From the NCBI GenBank assembly GCA_002307295.1, contig DBTY01000028.1:1-42876 (forward strand): a stretch of DNA of 42,876 nucleotides, read 5' to 3'. The stretch comes from Ignavibacteriales bacterium UBA1304. GTDB taxonomy: Bacteria > Bacteroidota > Ignavibacteria > Ignavibacteriales > Ignavibacteriaceae. The notes beneath the pieces were generated by a model. That model was not told the DNA's origin, made no database searches, and worked only from the letters and a program-made list of their open reading frames with translations. Made by a program: the position numbers and the translations under genes. How positions within the stretch are numbered: position 1 is the stretch's first letter; each line of letters starts with the position of its first letter. Positions 9,151 through 18,300 of the stretch are shown one piece after another.

Positions 9151-9771
9151 TTAAGGGTTAACTCTTGTATAATGGTCTTCTGTATTCTTTTCCGTATTAG
9201 CCAGGGTAAGATGATCGCCTTTTAGTTTTACTGTAGGATGTTCCATTGGCTTACCTGCGGCATTTATTGTAAGTTTATTATTCTTCAACAAATATGTCCC
9301 TTCCCATACTTTAAATGGAACTGATAATTGCGCAAAGCCTTTATCAGTAAACTGCCATGTAGCTTTTTTACCAGAACTATGTTTAAAACTCCATGTTCCG
9401 GCAAATTTATTCTTTTTCGATTTTATTTTATTAATACAAAATAGTTTTTGTATACTTGCAGTATCTTTAGGATACAAATAAAGCGTATCGCTTATAAACT
9501 TATATGCTACTTTATTTACCGATTTTGTTTTAGCCGAATCGCTATTAGTAAAAACAAAAACTATAGTATCTTTCTCCACGCTATAGTTAAAATCTACTAA
9601 AGGGCCAACAGCTAATTTTACTTTTTTATCGGCTGTAAATATCAGCATTGATCCGTTTCCGTCAGGCGAACGCTTATCCGAACTCCATTTGCCTGCAATT
9701 CCTTTTCCGGCAGAAACGTCTTTGCTTATTAAAAAAGTAAGAGCGATTAATATGAGAATAATTTTTTTCAT
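9151..9771 (-). CDS. Exported protein with two lipocalin-like repeats, function unknown
   Basis: 206 residues with a signal peptide (1-21, ending in VSAG). The mature part has two similar halves of about 85-90 residues: each opens with a G-K/T-W-S motif (GIAGKWSS, KFAGTWSF) and continues with short beta strands, as in small lipocalin-like or DUF-type beta-sandwich proteins. Strongly basic with many lysines. A GGAAAG ribosome binding site precedes the ATG. It probably resides in the periplasm or is surface-exposed. I do not recognise a specific family and assign no activity. It lies in the same direction as the TPR gene at 9844-10869 with a gap of about 70 bases, so the two may be co-transcribed. 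Confidence 0.6.
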   Translation of the reverse strand: MKKIILILIALTFLISKDVSAGKGIAGKWSSDKRSPDGNGSMLIFTADKKVKLAVGPLVDFNYSVEKDTIVFVFTNSDSAKTKSVNKVAYKFISDTLYLYPKDTASIQKLFCINKIKSKKNKFAGTWSFKHSSGKKATWQFTDKGFAQLSVPFKVWEGTYLLKNNKLTINAAGKPMEHPTVKLKGDHLTLANTEKNTEDHYTRVNP

Positions 9772-9843
9772 TTTTCTTTCCGAGTATTTAACAATTCTTA
9801 ATTATATGTTAGAGTGGTTCTAAAAATAAGCCTGTTAACTTGT

Positions 9844-10869
9844 TTATTTACAATATTTTTTAATTGTTTCGTAAGCTTCAGCATAGCCATGTTTACCGGC
9901 TTTTTCCCATTCGGCGCAAGCGCCTTTTGTATCGCCCATTTCAAATTTTACTATGCCGTAATTATAATAAGCGTCTGCATATTCCGGATTAAGCTCTATA
10001 GCTTTACAGTAATCTTCCGCCGCGCTTTTATTATCGCCAAGGGCAAATTTAGATAGTCCGCGGTTATTATATGCGTCGACGTAATCTGGCATAAGCCTTA
10101 TAGCCGAAGTATAATCCGCTACAGCGCCGCTATCGTCTCCCATAGAAGAACGGGTTACTCCGCGGTTGTTATAAGCGTAAGCATACTCCAAATCGTTTTC
10201 TATAGCTTTAGTGTAATTGGAAAGAGCGTCTTCTTTATTGCCAAGCTCGTCGTACAGATTGCCCAAATTGTTATACGCTACGGCAAATTCAGAGTTTAGT
10301 TCAATAGCCTTTTTATAATCGGCCTCGGCGCCTTTTTTATCTCCCTCGTCGTTTTTTATTAGTCCTCTATTGTTAAATGCGTCAGCATAGGTCGAGTCGA
10401 GTTTAATTGCCGTTGAATAATCTTCTTTTGCCTTTTTCTTTTCTCCAAGAGCGGAATAAGTATTTCCTCTGTTATTGTATATTTCAACATAATCCGGTTT
10501 AATTTTAAGCGCCGCCGAATAATCCTCAATTGCGCCTTTTAATTCTCCAAGAGTATATTTAGTGTTGCCGCGCAAATAATACGCGTCAGTATACTCCGGG
10601 TTTAGTTCTATCGCTTTGGAATAATCGAGCATAGCGCCTTTAGTATCGCCAAAGTTATCCTTAGCAATTCCTCTTTCATAATAGGCCTCGCTATTCCCAG
10701 ATTTTAGTCTTATAACCGAAGTAAAGCTTTCAATTGCGCCGGAATAATCGCCATTCTGAAGTTGTTCTTCTCCAGTTGCAAAATAATCGTCAACGTCCTG
10801 TGCGCTAACTTTAGCTGTAAATAATAAAGCTATAACAAACGCATAAAAACATCCGGGAAGGATTTTCAT
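9844..10869 (-). CDS. Exported tetratricopeptide repeat protein (nine TPRs)
   Basis: 341 residues with a signal peptide (KILPGCFYAFVIALLF, cleavage near VSAQD) and nine consecutive 34-residue TPR units filling the rest. Typical units read ADAYYNYGIVKFEMGDTKGA and end in AIELNPEY. Such a solenoid binds other proteins, here probably in the periplasm. I chose the ATG at 10869-10867 rather than the in-frame TTG at 10884 because the GGAG at 10882-10879 overlaps that TTG and lies nine bases before the ATG. The repeats are strongly alike, so some arose by recent duplication. No partner can be named from the sequence. Confidence 0.85.
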   Translation of the reverse strand: MKILPGCFYAFVIALLFTAKVSAQDVDDYFATGEEQLQNGDYSGAIESFTSVIRLKSGNSEAYYERGIAKDNFGDTKGAMLDYSKAIELNPEYTDAYYLRGNTKYTLGELKGAIEDYSAALKIKPDYVEIYNNRGNTYSALGEKKKAKEDYSTAIKLDSTYADAFNNRGLIKNDEGDKKGAEADYKKAIELNSEFAVAYNNLGNLYDELGNKEDALSNYTKAIENDLEYAYAYNNRGVTRSSMGDDSGAVADYTSAIRLMPDYVDAYNNRGLSKFALGDNKSAAEDYCKAIELNPEYADAYYNYGIVKFEMGDTKGACAEWEKAGKHGYAEAYETIKKYCK

Positions 10870-11167
10870 TTTTATATTCTCCAATTTAATAGTAATTCGC
10901 TCTTTGTAAGTAACTGTAACTTAAATATTATTTCCATGAAATGCTATTTGAAACAGACTCTTCCGCCATATTTTTAATATACGAAAAGTACTTTTAGCTT
11001 TTTTCCTATTCAATGAAATAAAAACTAAAATAAATAAGAATCTGCTAACAAAGGAGCAATAAAATATTTAAATTTGTAAATGGAATTAATTTTTCATTTT
11101 GTACTGGTAATTTATATAATTAGAAAACTATGCAGTAACTAAAAACACACTTAACTATGGAGTAAAA

Positions 11168-11983
11168 ATGCGATTAATAATTCAAAAAGATTATGCGCTT
11201 ATATCTAAATGGGCAGCTTATCATGTAGCAAGCAGAATAAAAGAATTCAAACCGACCCCAAAGAAAAAATATTTCGTCCTGGGTCTCCCAACCGGTTCTA
11301 CTCCCCTTGGAATGTATAAAGAACTGATTAAACTTAACAAAAGCGGCAAAGTTTCATTTAAAAATGTTATAACTTTTAATATGGACGAGTATGTTGGACT
11401 TCCTGAAAATCACCCTGAAAGTTATCACTCTTTTATGTTTACCAACTTCTTTAATCATATTGATATCAACAAGAAAAACGTAAACATATTAAACGGAAAC
11501 GCAAAAAACCTCGAAAAAGAATGCGAAAGCTACGAAAAAAGAATTATTAAAGCTGGCGGCATTAATTTGTTTGTTGGAGGAATTGGGCCTGACGGGCACA
11601 TAGCTTTTAACGAACCTGCGTCTTCCTTAAACTCGCTTACAAGAGTCAAGTCGCTCACTACTGATACTATTATAGCGAACTCCAGATTCTTTGACGGCGA
11701 CGTTAACAAAGTGCCTAAAACGGCATTGACTGTAGGCGTTAAAACCATTCTTGACTCCGAAGAAGTGCTTATTTTAATAAATGGCCATAACAAAGCCAGA
11801 GCTTTACATCATTCAATTGAAGAAGGCGTAAACCACTTATGGACGGTCAGCGCATTACAGCTTCATCCTAAAGGCGTTATTGTTTGCGACGACGCTGCTA
11901 CAGACGAATTGAAAGTTGGAACCGTAAATTACTTCAAAGATATCGAATCCGACAACCTTACTCCTGAATCTTTATTAAAGTAA
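11168..11983 (+). CDS. nagB: Glucosamine-6-phosphate deaminase
   Basis: 271 residues, close to the usual 266 of the enzyme. It converts glucosamine-6-phosphate to fructose-6-phosphate and ammonia in the cytoplasm, the last step of amino-sugar catabolism. Diagnostic motifs are GLPTGSTPLGMY near the start, FNMDEYVGL with the catalytic aspartate, and GGIGPDGHIAFNEPASS with the catalytic histidine. It is full length with a GGAG ribosome binding site seven bases before the ATG. It stands alone, with a strong terminator behind it. No nagA or sugar transporter is adjacent, so it may serve recycling of cell-wall sugars as well as growth on amino sugars. Confidence 0.95.
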   Translation: MRLIIQKDYALISKWAAYHVASRIKEFKPTPKKKYFVLGLPTGSTPLGMYKELIKLNKSGKVSFKNVITFNMDEYVGLPENHPESYHSFMFTNFFNHIDINKKNVNILNGNAKNLEKECESYEKRIIKAGGINLFVGGIGPDGHIAFNEPASSLNSLTRVKSLTTDTIIANSRFFDGDVNKVPKTALTVGVKTILDSEEVLILINGHNKARALHHSIEEGVNHLWTVSALQLHPKGVIVCDDAATDELKVGTVNYFKDIESDNLTPESLLK

Positions 11984-12004
11984 TCCCCTTTTTTATTTTT
12001 CCCC

Positions 12005-12034
12005 AAACGCCGCGGCCAAGCTGCGGCGTTTTTT
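12005..12034 (+). terminator. Rho-independent terminator of nagB
   Basis: Perfect nine-bp stem (AAACGCCGC at 12005-12013 with GCGGCGTTT at 12023-12031), nine-base loop and a run of T reaching 12034. It begins 21 bases after the nagB stop. Confidence 0.92.
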
Positions 12035-12146
12035 AATCGCATACTTTTATATTCTTGCATATTTTTAATAGACCATTGCATAACGAAATTAAACGCTAAA
12101 TATACGCAAGTAAGAACTTGCAATAGCCTGGGAATTATAGCTTTTT

Positions 12147-12812
12147 TTATTGCGCTAGTAGAGATTTATCTTTTACAATATGGGCAAACCGTTTGCCCAT
12201 ATTGAAAGCGTTTTCGCAATCTATCGGAAAATGTTCTTCCCTTCTTTTTTTCTTTTTTTCCGGATCAAAATATGTCATATCAACTTTTGAGTAATCTTCA
12301 AACTGATATGTATCAGTTACGATTAATGATTCGCCATATCCTGATAAAAAATTAAGATAAAGCTCATTCAATTTAATATGCGCTTCCACTGCGCTGCCGG
12401 CAAGAACGTCCTCGCCAATATTCATAGTATAAATAAAGCCAATTGGAATTTTATTCGGATAATAATTTTTCAAATCGTAGCTCTTATATGGAAAAATAAA
12501 TCGCTCAAACAATGACTTCATCTGACTAGTTATAGAGCCGAAAAATATAGGCGAACCCAGAATGATGGCGTCTACATTGCGCATTTTCTCTAATACTGGA
12601 GTTAGGTCATCCTTTGCAGCGCACTTGGCAAAGCTCTTACTGCCTTTTAGTTTACACGCAAAACAGCTTACACAGCCCTTATAATTTAAATTATATAAGT
12701 TAATTTGTTCTGTTTCAGCTCCTTCAGATTCGGCTCCCTTCATTGCTTGTTCAAGTAACGTTGCCGTATTCCATTTTTTACGGGGACTTCCGTTAAGCGC
12801 TAATAATTTCAT
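12147..12812 (-). CDS. Flavodoxin-family NAD(P)H-dependent oxidoreductase
   Basis: 221 residues of the flavodoxin/NADPH-dependent FMN reductase superfamily. The FMN phosphate loop NGSPRKKWNTATLL is at the N-terminus, GSPIFFGSITSQMKSLFER follows near the middle, and a cysteine cluster GCVSCFAC at about 47-54 with another cysteine at about 64 resembles iron-sulfur flavoproteins of this family. It probably reduces quinones or other small electrophiles with FMN. A consensus AAGGAGG precedes the ATG. A 25-bp palindrome at 12829-12853, just upstream of that ribosome binding site, matches one upstream of the adjacent marR gene, so the gene is very likely repressed or controlled by that regulator. 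Confidence 0.85.
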   Translation of the reverse strand: MKLLALNGSPRKKWNTATLLEQAMKGAESEGAETEQINLYNLNYKGCVSCFACKLKGSKSFAKCAAKDDLTPVLEKMRNVDAIILGSPIFFGSITSQMKSLFERFIFPYKSYDLKNYYPNKIPIGFIYTMNIGEDVLAGSAVEAHIKLNELYLNFLSGYGESLIVTDTYQFEDYSKVDMTYFDPEKKKKRREEHFPIDCENAFNMGKRFAHIVKDKSLLAQ

Positions 12813-12828
12813 TTTTCCTCCTTACTTT

Positions 12829-12853
12829 TAGTTAGTGTTTATATAACTAACTA
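12829..12853. promoter_or_regulatory. MarR-type operator upstream of the flavodoxin-family gene
   Basis: Perfect inverted repeat TAGTTAGT-N9-ACTAACTA, 25 bases in all, 16 bases before the start codon and next to its ribosome binding site. A copy with the same total length and near-identical arms lies at 13328-13352 upstream of marR. Binding by the neighbouring MarR protein is inferred from this match. Confidence 0.82.
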
Positions 12854-12893
12854 TTTATATACAATTTTATCTTTTCAGATAAATCCATTTAAA

Positions 12894-13316
12894 TTATTTT
12901 TTATTTATTTTGGAAATTAACTCGCTAAGCGAATCAATTTCTTTTTCTGTAAGCGACTTTTTTATTACTTCGATAAGTTTGCTATTGCGCAAATGTTCAT
13001 ACCCGGCAAACACAAGCCCTTTTTCAGTAAGCTCTATATAATACACTCTCTTATCTTCTGAAGATTGGTTCTTCTGAACATATCCTAATTCGATAAGGTT
13101 GTTTATTAGATCCGTAACTGACGGTTTAGTGATTCCTAAAATTTTTGCAAGAGCCCCATAAGTAAGGTCTTTAGACCCAGCAATTATTTTAAGACAGTTT
13201 GTATATCGCATTTTCAGGTCTAATATTCCAAGCTCTTTCGAAAGCTCAAAGCTGCATTCATTTATAAGCCGGTTAAACTTAATTAGAGCTTCATGTAATA
13301 ATAATTGTTTTGGCAT
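12894..13316 (-). CDS. MarR-family transcriptional regulator
   Basis: 140 residues, typical MarR length. The winged helix-turn-helix is at about 50-110: LTYGALAKILGITKPSVTDL is the helix-turn-helix and EDKRVYYIELTEKG the wing. MarR proteins are dimers that bind palindromes and let go when a small ligand or oxidant is bound. Upstream of the gene lies a 25-bp palindrome repeated upstream of the flavodoxin-family gene 81 bases downstream, so autoregulation plus control of that enzyme is the simplest reading. C39 and C51 are present (LNNECSF region and NCLKII), so redox sensing is possible but not shown. Confidence 0.92.
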   Translation of the reverse strand: MPKQLLLHEALIKFNRLINECSFELSKELGILDLKMRYTNCLKIIAGSKDLTYGALAKILGITKPSVTDLINNLIELGYVQKNQSSEDKRVYYIELTEKGLVFAGYEHLRNSKLIEVIKKSLTEKEIDSLSELISKINKK

Positions 13317-13327
13317 AATGTTCTTTT

Positions 13328-13352
13328 TAGTTAGGCATAACTTAACTAACTA
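13328..13352. promoter_or_regulatory. MarR-type operator upstream of marR
   Basis: Inverted repeat TAGTTAGg-N9-aCTAACTA, 25 bases, starting 12 bases upstream of the marR start codon. It equals the site at 12829-12853 in length, spacing and arm sequence apart from one mismatched pair at the inner edge. Autoregulation is inferred. Confidence 0.8.
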
Positions 13353-13398
13353 TTTTGTAAAAATCAATTCTTCTTTTATTTCACTATAAATTTAATAT

Positions 13399-13423
13399 GG
13401 TCATTGAGCTTGTCGGAATGACC
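13399..13423. repeat. Short extragenic palindrome (REP-like) at the 3' end of the metallo-beta-lactamase-like gene
   Basis: GGTCATT at 13399-13405 pairs with AATGACC at 13417-13423 around the core GAGCTTGTCGG. Palindromes with a GACAAGCTCA core are a common dispersed intergenic element in many bacterial genomes, including Bacteroidota. Only one copy occurs in this window. It ends two bases from the stop codon at 13425 and may also act in mRNA end formation. Confidence 0.5.
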
Positions 13424-13424
13424 T

Positions 13425-14171
13425 TTATTTTTTAAACGAACGCGCTAATTCAATAGTATGAGTTAAAAGCTGTTTATCTCCATAATCCAAATGACCGGGA
13501 ATAATTATTTTTGCGGAACCGTATTCGTCCATAACTTTTTGCACAGTATTAGGCCATGCGGTTACATTAATATCTTTTAAGTTGCCAAGGTCGGCAGTCG
13601 CAAGACTTTTAATAAGACATCCGCCAAACAAAACATTTTCTTCAGGCAGCCACACTACAATATTATCGGCGGTATGCCCCGCTCCAAAGTATTTACAAAT
13701 TACTTTTTTACCGTTCAGATTTAATTCCAATGAATCCTTAAATCCAATTTGCGGGACAGGAAGTTTTTTATCCGCGGCAATACTAATTGTTAAATCCAGC
13801 GCATAGGATTTAATTCCTTTTTCGTGAAATGCGTTTAATCCGCCAATTCTATCCGCTTTATGCCAATGAGTAATTACTACGCCTTCTATTTCCGCTTTAA
13901 GATAGCCGGTAATCCAATCAATCAGTTTGTATGAAGTTGAATCATGTCCGGGAGTATCAATAACTAATACCTTCCCATCGCTAATATATAACATTCCGTT
14001 TGCGGGATAATTATCTATTTCCGGCATAAAAAAAGTATACTCATAAACATTGTCTGTTAGTTTAACTGCATACATATTTTTTGCAATTTGAATCGTATCA
14101 GGTCTGTTTTGGGCAAATAAATTAAAACTAAGACAAAACAGAATAGAAATAATTAAAGCTGCATTTTTCAA
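13425..14171 (-). CDS. Subclass B1-like metallo-beta-lactamase-fold hydrolase, exported
   Basis: 248 residues with a signal peptide (KNAALIISILFCLSFNLFA). The fold and ligands follow B1 metallo-beta-lactamases such as BcII: H102 and H104, D107, H166 in GAGHTADNIVVWLPE, C185 in FGGCLIKS and H227 in IPGHLDYGDKQLL. The odd point is that the first motif reads HWHKADRIGG, with one extra residue between the second histidine and the aspartate compared with the usual HxHxD. I chose the TTG at 14171-14169 because GGAG lies eight bases upstream and the signal peptide starts there; an in-frame ATG at 14201 would add ten residues and has no better site. It lies 35 bases after the kinase gene 14207-15370 and may be transcribed with it. 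Beta-lactam hydrolysis is plausible but unproven. Confidence 0.85.
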   Translation of the reverse strand: MKNAALIISILFCLSFNLFAQNRPDTIQIAKNMYAVKLTDNVYEYTFFMPEIDNYPANGMLYISDGKVLVIDTPGHDSTSYKLIDWITGYLKAEIEGVVITHWHKADRIGGLNAFHEKGIKSYALDLTISIAADKKLPVPQIGFKDSLELNLNGKKVICKYFGAGHTADNIVVWLPEENVLFGGCLIKSLATADLGNLKDINVTAWPNTVQKVMDEYGSAKIIIPGHLDYGDKQLLTHTIELARSFKK

Positions 14172-14206
14172 TTTAACTTCTCCATTTTTTAAGAATAACA
14201 TATATT

Positions 14207-15370
14207 TTATTTAAACAGTGGTATAAAAATAGAAACCCTGGCTCCTGATTCTTCATTTTTTACTTCGGCTTTACCATTATGAATATCCATTATAAGCTTA
14301 ACTGCGGCCAATCCAAGGCCGTATCCATCATAGTGGTGCATTATATCCGTAGCGGTAAACAATTCAAACAACTGCCCCATCGCCTCTTCGCTAAAACCTG
14401 GACCATCGTCTTTAACTGATATTATTACATAATCATCTTTCGTTTCCTGAGTTAATTCAATTACTCCATTCACTGGAGAAAACCTGATTGCATTGTTCAT
14501 TATGTTGTGTACAGCTTTTGAAATCAAATCCAAATCTGCAAATATCGCTATATCATTTTCAGTAATGTTTATTTTTATCTTAAGCTTTTTCTGCTCTAAT
14601 ATTTCTTCAAAAGCCTCTGTTTTATTTTCAATTAATTTTTCCAAACTATGGGTCTTAAACTCAAATTGATATGATTGCAGTTTAAGACTAGTAATTAGAA
14701 CTGCAGTTTCAGAAAAATCAATCAGCCGCATAGCCGAATTTGATAATTTTTCTACAAATAATTTTTGTTCCGGTTCCTGCACAGTATCCGATAGCAACTG
14801 GGCAAAACCGATTATGCCTGATAGAGGCGTTTTAAGTTCATGCGAAATAAGCGTTAACAAATCGCTTTTAGTTTTATCCAGAGTTTCAAGTTTCTTATTG
14901 GCTTCAACAAGTTTTGCCGTACGTTCTGCCACTATTTGTTCAAGTTTCTGATTCATATTTTTTATCTGGTCGGTTTTGTATTTAAGTTGAAGCTGAGTAT
15001 CAACTCGCGCCAGTAATTCCTTAAAGTTAAAAGGTTTCGTCACATAATCCTGCGCTCCAGCTTCAAGACCAGTTACTATGGTTTCCATCTCGCGGTGAGC
15101 TGTAAGAAAAATAACTGGAATTTCTTTAAGGTTCTCATTTTGCCGCATTGCCTTACAAGTGTCTATTCCATTCATAACGGGCATGTTGATATCAAGAAGA
15201 ACGAGGTCGTAATCGTGCGTTTTGGCAAGAAGATTAAGAGCCTGAACGCCGTCAGTTGCAAAGCCGACTATATAATGGGCTTCTTTTAGCGTACTGCCAA
15301 GCACCTGTATATTTTTCATGTTGTCGTCAACAATCAATATCTTGAATTGTTTTTTTTCAGTCAGGTTCAT
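14207..15370 (-). CDS. Response regulator-histidine kinase (receiver at N-terminus)
   Basis: 387 residues, soluble. A receiver domain at about 8-125 has its phospho-acceptor D60 in LVLLDINMPVMNG and the switch lysine in TKPFNF. A coiled coil (about 132-168) leads to a HisKA domain with H177 in LISHELKTPLSG and an ATPase domain with the N box (AVHNIMNNAIRFSP), the G1 motif DDGPGF and GYGLGLAAV. This receiver-first order is common in kinases that take phosphate or a signal from a larger hybrid kinase. The gene starts 10 bases after the stop of the hybrid kinase 15381-18644, so the two are surely in one operon and probably in one relay. Confidence 0.92.
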   Translation of the reverse strand: MNLTEKKQFKILIVDDNMKNIQVLGSTLKEAHYIVGFATDGVQALNLLAKTHDYDLVLLDINMPVMNGIDTCKAMRQNENLKEIPVIFLTAHREMETIVTGLEAGAQDYVTKPFNFKELLARVDTQLQLKYKTDQIKNMNQKLEQIVAERTAKLVEANKKLETLDKTKSDLLTLISHELKTPLSGIIGFAQLLSDTVQEPEQKLFVEKLSNSAMRLIDFSETAVLITSLKLQSYQFEFKTHSLEKLIENKTEAFEEILEQKKLKIKINITENDIAIFADLDLISKAVHNIMNNAIRFSPVNGVIELTQETKDDYVIISVKDDGPGFSEEAMGQLFELFTATDIMHHYDGYGLGLAAVKLIMDIHNGKAEVKNEESGARVSIFIPLFK

Positions 15371-15380
15371 ATTGCCTCTA

Positions 15381-18300
15381 CTATTTAATTTTTGATTTCA
15401 TTCCCTGAATTACTGAAGGGAATAAAGAAAGCGTTTTTAATAATCTTTCCACGTCAAAATTATCTGCAAAAGTTACTATGTCTTCTCCGAATATTTTAAT
15501 ATCTGCGAACGTATATTTTTGCCCAAGCGCCGCCACCTCATTCCCAAACTCTTTTATATCGTCAATTACATTATTTTGAACGACATCGTTATACTTTAAA
15601 GTAAACTCCCCTTCAAGTTCTTTTAGCAGTTCAGGCAAAACCAATTGTTCATGTTCTGTCAGTTCTTTTGTCAATATATTACCTGCGTCAAAAGAAGATT
15701 TTGTTGAGTCGAAAACAGAATACTTCAGATACTTTTTCATTGTTTCTAATAATTCTGAAATATTAACCGGCTTTAGCAAAAAATCGTCAAACAACTCCTT
15801 AGCATGCGCATCTTCCATTAAAAACACAAGAGAAGCCGATATTGCAATAACTGGAATTCCTTTTGTCAATTCTTGCGATTTAATCATTCTTGTAGCGTCA
15901 AAGCCGTTTAATTCCGGCATCTTCAAATCCATAAGTATTAAATCAGGTATTTTTTTTGTGGCCAATTCAACCGCTTCAAGTCCGTTTTCCGCTTCAAAAA
16001 GAGTTAAAGGCGAAAATTCAAGAATATCAATAATTAGCTTTCTGTTTTCTAAATTATCGTCGCATATTAAAATTTTTGCTTTCTCAAAAGCCACCGAATA
16101 CGGGTTAAAATCAATTTTCGATTCTTTTTCTGTTCGTTCGGAAGACACTTCAATTCCGGGCAGGTTTATTTCAAACGCAGTTCCAATATTGGCTTTGCTG
16201 ATAAAACTTATAGTTCCCCCCATAATATCAATAAGCCTTTTTGTTATCGGCAGCCCAAGTCCTGTTCCCCCATATTTCTTTGCGTTAAAACCAAGCTGTT
16301 GGTTAAAAGCCTCAAAGACTGTGTTTTGTTTTTCTTCCGGTAGACCAATGCCGGTGTCTTCAACAAATATTTGAAGATCAATTTTATCTTTACTTTCTGA
16401 ATTTTCTTTTTTACGAATAGCAAGCTTAACAAGTCCTGATTCAGTAAATTTAACTGAATTGCCTATCAGATTAAACAGAATCTGACGCAAACGAATTTCA
16501 TCAATTATCACAGTCTGCGGTATACTTTCATCATACTCAAGCACAAATTCTAATTTTTTCTCTTTAATTTTAAGCATAAACATATTTTCAATCTCTTTTA
16601 CTGAAGCGCGCAGATTTACCGGCTCATACAACATTTGCATTTTACCCGCTTCAATTTTAGATAGGTCGAGAATATCGTTAATTATTCGCAGAAGATTTTT
16701 ACTGCTCGTCCTAATTGAATCTATTTGCGATTTTTGTTTTTTATTTTCAATTGAGTTGTACAATAAATCTGAAAAGCCAATAATAGCGTTCATAGGAGTT
16801 CGGATTTCATGCGACATATTAGCAAGGAATTCACTTTTAGCTTTATTTGCAGTTTCCGCAGCGTCTTTTGCGAATTCAATCTCCTTTATTAGCCGTTTAC
16901 GCTCTGTAATGTTATCGTGCATCGCAATATAATTAATAAGCGTTCCTTTTTCATCAAATACAGGCTGGATATTAAGATCGACCCAATATCCTTCGCCTGA
17001 TTTCTTATAATTTAGTATCTCCACGCGAACTTCTTCTTTATCTTTTATTGCTTTGCCGATTTTCTTTACTACTTCCTGGTCGGTGCCGACTCCCTGAAGT
17101 ATATGCCCCGCTTTTTTACCCGCCACTTCTTCAAGCGTATATCCATTCATTTTAGTAAAAGCTCCGTTCACCCAGATCAGATTACCGTCTGCGTCTCCAA
17201 TAGCCATTGAACTATTTGAACGTTCTACTATCATTGCAAGCTTTTCCATCTGTTCTTCAGTAACTTTTTTCTCATGGATGTTTTGGATTGTTCCCAAAAC
17301 GCTTAACGGTTTGTTAAATTCGTCAAGTTCAAACATTCTTGCATGATTTAGAACCCAAAGCCAATTGCCATCTTTACATTTAAGCCTATGCCCTACGTTA
17401 AAAATTGGAATTTCATTTTTTAAATGACTTTTCATCTTTTTGAAAACCATACCCAAATCATCAGGATGAATTAGTCGCAGCCACCATTTAATATCAGTAG
17501 ATATTTCTTCGCGCGAGTAACCAAGCATCGTATATATGCTTGAGTGGAGAATGATTCTGCCTGTCGAATAATCCCAATCCCACCAGCCATAGCCGGCTCC
17601 GCTAAAAGCAAGTTCAAGGCGTTGTTCTTTTTCCTGAATAACTTTAGACGCCGCTTTAAGTTCATTTGTCTTTTGAATAAAACGACGTTCAAGCTCGTCA
17701 TTTACTTTTTTTACAAATTTTTCATTATTCTTTTCTTCTGTCAGGTCTACAAATACTCCTATTATTCTTATGACGCGACCATACTCGTCTTTTACCGGAC
17801 ACAGAGTAGTCTTTAGTTCTCTTATTCCATTATTAAGTTTATAGGTTTCCTCAAAAGAAGTATCTTTTCCCCTGTCTATACACGACTGATAATGAGTAAG
17901 AATTAGCGCGGCAGTTTCAGGCGCAAGAATTTCATCCACATATTTCCCTCTGATTTGCTCGTTAGTTATTCCTGTCATCAGTTCAACTTTGTGATTGATC
18001 TCAGAAAATACAAACCGGTTTTCCTTTGTTACGTTAATAACGTATAATCCCTCGGAAGCATAATCAAATACCTCTTTGTATCTATGCTGACGTTCATTTT
18101 CCTTATCTTCGAGCTGTTCTAATTCAGTTAGGTCATTAATTATAAAAACGCTATACTCTTTCAAAATATCTGCAAGGAAAGACACGCTTAATTTTTTCGT
18201 TGTGCCATTTTTAAGTCGTAAAGAGCAAACAGTTTGTTTTTTTTCTTTATTTTTCAGAAGCGATTGGATGCATTCAATAAACCCGGTTCCGAGTTCGTTT

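Noticed and set aside
9844..10869. Tandem repeats that could be taken for a CRISPR or satellite array
   Set aside because: The period is 102 bases, in frame, and encodes 34-residue TPR units, so it is protein repeat structure.
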